This document shows, piece by piece, positions 24,047-28,110 of a stretch of 28,110 bases of DNA. Position 1 is the first letter of the stretch; each line of letters begins with the position of its first letter. The DNA is taken from the NCBI GenBank assembly GCA_964546145.1, contig CAZJIU010000021.1, forward strand, positions 1 through 28,110, read 5' to 3'. Source of the stretch: CAZAKO01 sp964546145. Its GTDB lineage: Bacteria > Fidelibacterota > UBA2242. The position numbers and the translations under genes are program-made. Under the pieces are notes generated by a model. That model was not told the DNA's origin. It saw only the letters and a list, made by a program, of their open reading frames with translations, and did not search any database.

Positions 24047-27000
24047 TCAGCCGGTTTCCGATTGGAGGCTCTGGAGCCACTTAGAATGTTGGCTGATCAA
24101 AGTGCTATTAGGCTCAATTATCCGAGCAGTTTGCAAATATTTAGCGGATTCCTCGAGGTGTCCCGCTCCGGCACTCATCTGTACCATTCGCAGCAAAGGT
24201 TCGATTTTTTCGGGAAACCGCTTGATATTCTCGATGAATTTCTGTTGGGCTTCATCGAATTTACGTTCCGCAAACAGGGTTTCGCCCAGGTTCTGATGGA
24301 TATCGGGATCGTCTGGTTTGAATGAAAGTGCCCTTTTAAAGAGGAGCTCGGCATGCTGGTACTGAGCCAGGTCGTAGGAGATTACTCCTAACAGATTATA
24401 TGCCTTATAATAATCCGGATATAGTTGGAGAATCCTTTTGAGTATTTTGGTTGATTCCTTCAGGTCTTTTGTTTGGTATGCCGTCTGAGCCAGTCCGAAT
24501 AGTGCTGCGCTAGAGAGTGGATTTTCCCGGATGATTAGGTCATAAATCTCTTTTGCATTCGATGTATTGCTGTTCTCCAAATATTTCTCTGCCTGAATTA
24601 GTTTTTCCTGATGCTCATCTACCAGACTGGATTTAATTTCGAGCAGCCAGTCATAGTTTATATTTGGCCATTTTTTAAAAAACAGCTGACCCTTTTCGCA
24701 GATCGATTGCCGATAGTTTAAGTTATTGCTTTTAAATGTCTGGCTGCCGTAATGATGGATAAATGTGGATTCATCTACCATGATGGCATAGCCGGCAGCT
24801 CGGACTCTCAGGCACAGATCGTCATCCTCAAAATTTCCAGTGCCAAAAGACTCGTCAAATCCGCCCAGTCGCTCGAAAATACTTTTTCTGGTCAACATCG
24901 CAAAGCCGGCAATTCGTCGGCGGGGAGTGATTTTACCCTTGTTTATGGTTCTTACATATTGGGCGAATTCGTAAAATCCCTCGTCGTCTTGATAGTTAAT
25001 TTCGGCGAAGCGCTGGCGCCCGCTGATCGAATTTGTCATAGGTCCAATAAGACCGATTTTGGGATCCCGTTCCAATCCTCTTACAAGGCTGGTCAGCCAA
25101 TCGGGTGAGACCAAAACATCATTGTTAAAAAAGAGCAGGTATTCCCCGCAGGCTTGAGCCTCACCCTGGTTATTACCGGCGGCAAATCCGCGATTATGCG
25201 GGTTTTCAATTAGCTTGATATGATTATGTCGTTCGGTCAAGTGCCTCAGGTATACAACTGTGCCATCAGACGAACCGTTATCAACGAAGACAATTTCATA
25301 AGGTTGTTCTGTATTATCTAGTATCGAGTTAATTGTTTTTTGAGTGTATTCCAGAGCATTGTAAGTGAGAATGATAATGGAGGTAAGTGGGATTTTAGTT
25401 ACCGATGAATTTTGTGCGTTTGATTGGTTCTGAAGATAAACGGAATTGGTTGAATCCTTAGTTTTTAATAGGGATTTATAAAGATTAAACCAGTCTATAG
25501 CCTTATCTTTGAAATTCCGATTATTTAAAACGTAGTTGTATGCATTCTGTTGCAGTGTTTCCCGGAGTATTGAGTCTTCAATGAGCAGGCTAATCTTTTC
25601 ATACCATTCTTCAGGATTTTCAGTTTCAACCAACAGCCCGGTTTGCTTATCGGTAACACTTTGGGAATAGGGATCATATTTTGAATAGATGCCCGCTATT
25701 TTTGAGATACCGTATTCTAAAAACTTGACGTCACTTTTACTGCGATTAAATACATTGTGTCTGAGAGGGGCTAGTCCAATGTCGAGATTGGCATCGGCAA
25801 GTATTTTAGCGTACCGAGGAACAAAATCAATTCCTGCAATAAATTCAACCTTCGGATCACCAATAAATTCTTGCGGAATGAAATTAATAAATACCAGTTT
25901 TACCCGTTCTTTGTATTTTTTTTGAATACGTTTTAGTGCGGGGATGACCTGGGCTAAGTCAATTTGATGAGTGATGGTCCCGGCGAAACCAATCCTTATC
26001 TGTTTAGATGGTTTTAGGCGCGGGTGATTGTAGATTTGAGCATCAATTTGATTGGGAAGGGTCAAAATGTTGGAATTGTACTTTTGAAAGTACTCGCGCA
26101 ATTTTGGTGTGCTAACTGTTATACAATCTGATTCTGTTAAGAAACACTGAATTGTTTTTCTTACTTCGGACTTATGGTAATGCCGATAACCGGGATTTTC
26201 CGGCGGTAATTCTAGAAGATTATCATCAATCTCATAGATGGTCAATATTCCCTGTCGACGAGCATATCGCAGGACTTCAATTAAAGGCTGAAAATCAATT
26301 CGCTGAAATATGACAATATCTACTCCCTCAAGATCCTCGTGAGTTATTTCTTTTTCTTCCTGCAGTGTGAATATCCGGTATTGAATCAAATGACGCTGAT
26401 ACAACTCTCGGAAGGGACTTAAAATCCTCACCTGGGTAACTGCACCATGGTTGCAGGTGACGACTAATATATTGAGCGGACGTTTTTGATTGGTAATGCG
26501 TATGTCTCTATTATTTTTATTAAGAGTACTATTTATTGCCTTTAATTGGTTTTGATATAAATCGCTATAGGCTTTGATAGAAAGTTCGATAGCGTAATCG
26601 GCAGCAACCGAAGAAATTTTTTCCCTTATTTTAGTATCATTGAATTGTAACGATTGATGAAGTACTTTTTTAATATTTTGAATAGTTTTTTTGTCCTTGA
26701 CGAGATAGCCAATAAAAGGGAAAGATTCTAACATGTGCTTGATTTCGCCGCAATAATCCGATGCTATAATCTGTAACCCGTTCGCCAAAAACTCTGCAAA
26801 TTTAATAGGCTGCGCCGGTCGTAATATTTCCTTATATAGTGGATTGTGTGGTATTAAAGCGATGTCAGAGGCGGATAACCATGCCGCAACCGCGCTGGAT
26901 TCTATATAGCGGATCACTATTCTATTTTTCAGGGCAGAAGATAGCTTTAGAATTGTCTCTGTATTAGGATTTAAAGCCGAATTTGCATCATGATAATTGA

Positions 27001-28108
27001 GAATTATAAAACATGAATCCGGGATTGCTTCGGCAAGAGTTCTTATCCATTTCGCCAGCATGTTCAAATCGTACCAGGGACTGAAAGCGCCGCTATAAAT
27101 AAATATTTTATTTTGAAGCCAGTTTAATTTTTTGCGGATACTGATTCTATCAGATTCGGAATATTTAAATTTTTCAAGCGGTACAAAATTCTTGATCTCT
27201 ACCAGGTTAGATAAATTGGCATAATCTTTTTTTAAGTGCTCTTTAAAGTTTTGATTCAGGACAACGACTTTATCCGAGCCAGTGATTAAATCAGACTCTA
27301 AAGATTTTAATTCATTATAAGTTGCCTCGATCTTCTCCGGATCGGATTTTTTTTCCTGAAGCATAATTTTTTGTTCTTCAGGAAATAGCCCTCTCACATC
27401 AAAGATTATTTTGATCTCAGAAATATCCTTTACTAATAGTCCAATTTTAGTGGCATGATATGATCTACAGTGGAGAATGGATAGCTGACGGCTTCTTACA
27501 ATTTTAATTAATTTCTCGCGGAGGATTTGATCATCAGATGGCTCGGATACGATTTCAAGGTGAATATTGTACTTATTTAAATGCCGGGTGAATTCGGCGA
27601 GTTCGTGATTATCATAGCTAAATCCCGGAAGGATAATGGAAATCAGTGTAATATTGTAGTTACACTCGCTTGACAATTTTTCAAGTAGGGGAATCACTTG
27701 ATTTCTGATGATGCCACTCGATAATATATCATCGGTATAAATTAAGTACCCGATGTTATTCGTGGCTTTGAGAGGTTTAGCTCCCATTTTCTCCTTAATG
27801 AGCAAATTGTAGCTGCTCATCGTCTTTTTATATTGGCTTAACTCCTTTTCGGTGGAGATAATTGAAGCGCTTTGGTTGAGAATTTCTTCCAAATGAAGCA
27901 GTAATTTATTCCGTAATTTGAGTTTTGCGATTTGATACATTGCTAACCGGGTATCGAAAAGGTGCATTTTCTGTTCAAAAGGGGTCTTACCGCTCCATAC
28001 TCCATTAGCATGTTTTCTGTAAACCGCAGAGTTGAAATTTAAGAACTTCATTTTGCCAAATTTCGACAGCCAAGTCAGAAGAAAAGTATCTCCACCGGGA
28101 ACCTCGGC
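24047..28108 (-). CDS. Giant multi-domain glycosyltransferase with TPR tail (5' partial)
   Basis: The frame is open to the right edge: before the Met at 28051 it reads GGDTFLLTWLSKFGK without a stop, and this joined to YRKHANGVWSG is the end of a GT2 domain, so the start lies outside the window. Counting from that Met: end of GT2 domain A to about 45; a GT-B (GT4-like) domain at 100-505 (FAEFLANGLQIIASDYCGE); a second GT-B domain at 525-865 (IRIGFAGT; VKFLEYGISKIAG); a second GT2 domain at 888-1110 (SIIILTYNALEYT, FFNNDV with Asp978, GGFDESFGTGNFEDDDLCLR); and TPR repeats at 1150-1330. At least four transferase domains in one chain point to stepwise building of a glycan. It is the first visible gene of the operon with the cNMP-binding and GT2-TPR genes, ending beside flagellin 1. 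The glycan acceptor is unknown. Confidence 0.9.
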   Translation of the reverse strand, partial: AEVPGGDTFLLTWLSKFGKMKFLNFNSAVYRKHANGVWSGKTPFEQKMHLFDTRLAMYQIAKLKLRNKLLLHLEEILNQSASIISTEKELSQYKKTMSSYNLLIKEKMGAKPLKATNNIGYLIYTDDILSSGIIRNQVIPLLEKLSSECNYNITLISIILPGFSYDNHELAEFTRHLNKYNIHLEIVSEPSDDQILREKLIKIVRSRQLSILHCRSYHATKIGLLVKDISEIKIIFDVRGLFPEEQKIMLQEKKSDPEKIEATYNELKSLESDLITGSDKVVVLNQNFKEHLKKDYANLSNLVEIKNFVPLEKFKYSESDRISIRKKLNWLQNKIFIYSGAFSPWYDLNMLAKWIRTLAEAIPDSCFIILNYHDANSALNPNTETILKLSSALKNRIVIRYIESSAVAAWLSASDIALIPHNPLYKEILRPAQPIKFAEFLANGLQIIASDYCGEIKHMLESFPFIGYLVKDKKTIQNIKKVLHQSLQFNDTKIREKISSVAADYAIELSIKAYSDLYQNQLKAINSTLNKNNRDIRITNQKRPLNILVVTCNHGAVTQVRILSPFRELYQRHLIQYRIFTLQEEKEITHEDLEGVDIVIFQRIDFQPLIEVLRYARRQGILTIYEIDDNLLELPPENPGYRHYHKSEVRKTIQCFLTESDCITVSTPKLREYFQKYNSNILTLPNQIDAQIYNHPRLKPSKQIRIGFAGTITHQIDLAQVIPALKRIQKKYKERVKLVFINFIPQEFIGDPKVEFIAGIDFVPRYAKILADANLDIGLAPLRHNVFNRSKSDVKFLEYGISKIAGIYSKYDPYSQSVTDKQTGLLVETENPEEWYEKISLLIEDSILRETLQQNAYNYVLNNRNFKDKAIDWFNLYKSLLKTKDSTNSVYLQNQSNAQNSSVTKIPLTSIIILTYNALEYTQKTINSILDNTEQPYEIVFVDNGSSDGTVVYLRHLTERHNHIKLIENPHNRGFAAGNNQGEAQACGEYLLFFNNDVLVSPDWLTSLVRGLERDPKIGLIGPMTNSISGRQRFAEINYQDDEGFYEFAQYVRTINKGKITPRRRIAGFAMLTRKSIFERLGGFDESFGTGNFEDDDLCLRVRAAGYAIMVDESTFIHHYGSQTFKSNNLNYRQSICEKGQLFFKKWPNINYDWLLEIKSSLVDEHQEKLIQAEKYLENSNTSNAKEIYDLIIRENPLSSAALFGLAQTAYQTKDLKESTKILKRILQLYPDYYKAYNLLGVISYDLAQYQHAELLFKRALSFKPDDPDIHQNLGETLFAERKFDEAQQKFIENIKRFPEKIEPLLRMVQMSAGAGHLEESAKYLQTARIIEPNSTLISQHSKWLQSLQSETG

Positions 28109-28110
28109 AG

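Noticed and set aside
1..28110. CRISPR array, tRNA, rRNA or insertion sequence
   Set aside because: No regularly spaced repeats, tRNA-like TTCRA/CCA ends, rRNA segments or transposase frames were noticed on either strand by eye.

Overview
The window reads as one stretch of a bacterial chromosome from a draft, probably metagenome-derived, assembly: two runs of exactly 100 N are scaffold gaps. The likely host is a flagellated member of the FCB group, near the Calditrichota/KSB1/Marinimicrobia type of lineage. The evidence is a secreted cellulase ending in a type-IX-style C-terminal sorting domain (QNYPNPFN ... SGVYLIRL-like), next to a flagellar cluster, in DNA of moderate G+C. The lineage is inferred, not proven.

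Positions 1-6.5 kb (+ strand) hold a plant-polysaccharide block: the 3' part of a GH2 beta-galactosidase-like enzyme, an SDR-family NAD-dependent epimerase cut by gap 1, a secreted GH5 endoglucanase/mannanase, and a GH3 beta-glucosidase-like enzyme. Gap 2 inside the GH3 gene is false: the same 55 bases lie on both sides, and collapsing them restores one intact 711-residue frame.

Positions 6.6-14.1 kb (- strand) hold a KamA-type radical SAM/PLP aminomutase with altered substrate-binding residues, then three PAS-containing sensor kinases. The middle one (REC-PAS-kinase-REC) has lost its phospho-accepting His and its G1 box, so it looks like a pseudokinase scaffold. A broken copy of that protein's C-terminal receiver domain lies between the first kinase and the aminomutase.

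Positions 14.6-20.5 kb (- strand) are late flagellar genes. In transcription order they are flagellin 1, fliS, a small excisionase-like HTH gene, flagellin 2, fliD, a FlgN/FliT-like chaperone gene and a flgM-like anti-sigma factor gene with a doubled C-terminal motif. Flagellin 1 has a clear sigma-28 promoter and flagellin 2 a weaker one; three terminators divide the cluster. Between flagellin 2 and the HTH gene there is a + strand sigma-70-like promoter and a terminator with no gene between them, a candidate small RNA.

Positions 20.6-28.1 kb (- strand) hold two GT2-TPR glycosyltransferases, a cyclic-nucleotide-binding protein and a very large multi-domain glycosyltransferase that runs off the window. 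Their place next to the flagellins suggests, by inference, a flagellin or surface-glycan glycosylation locus.
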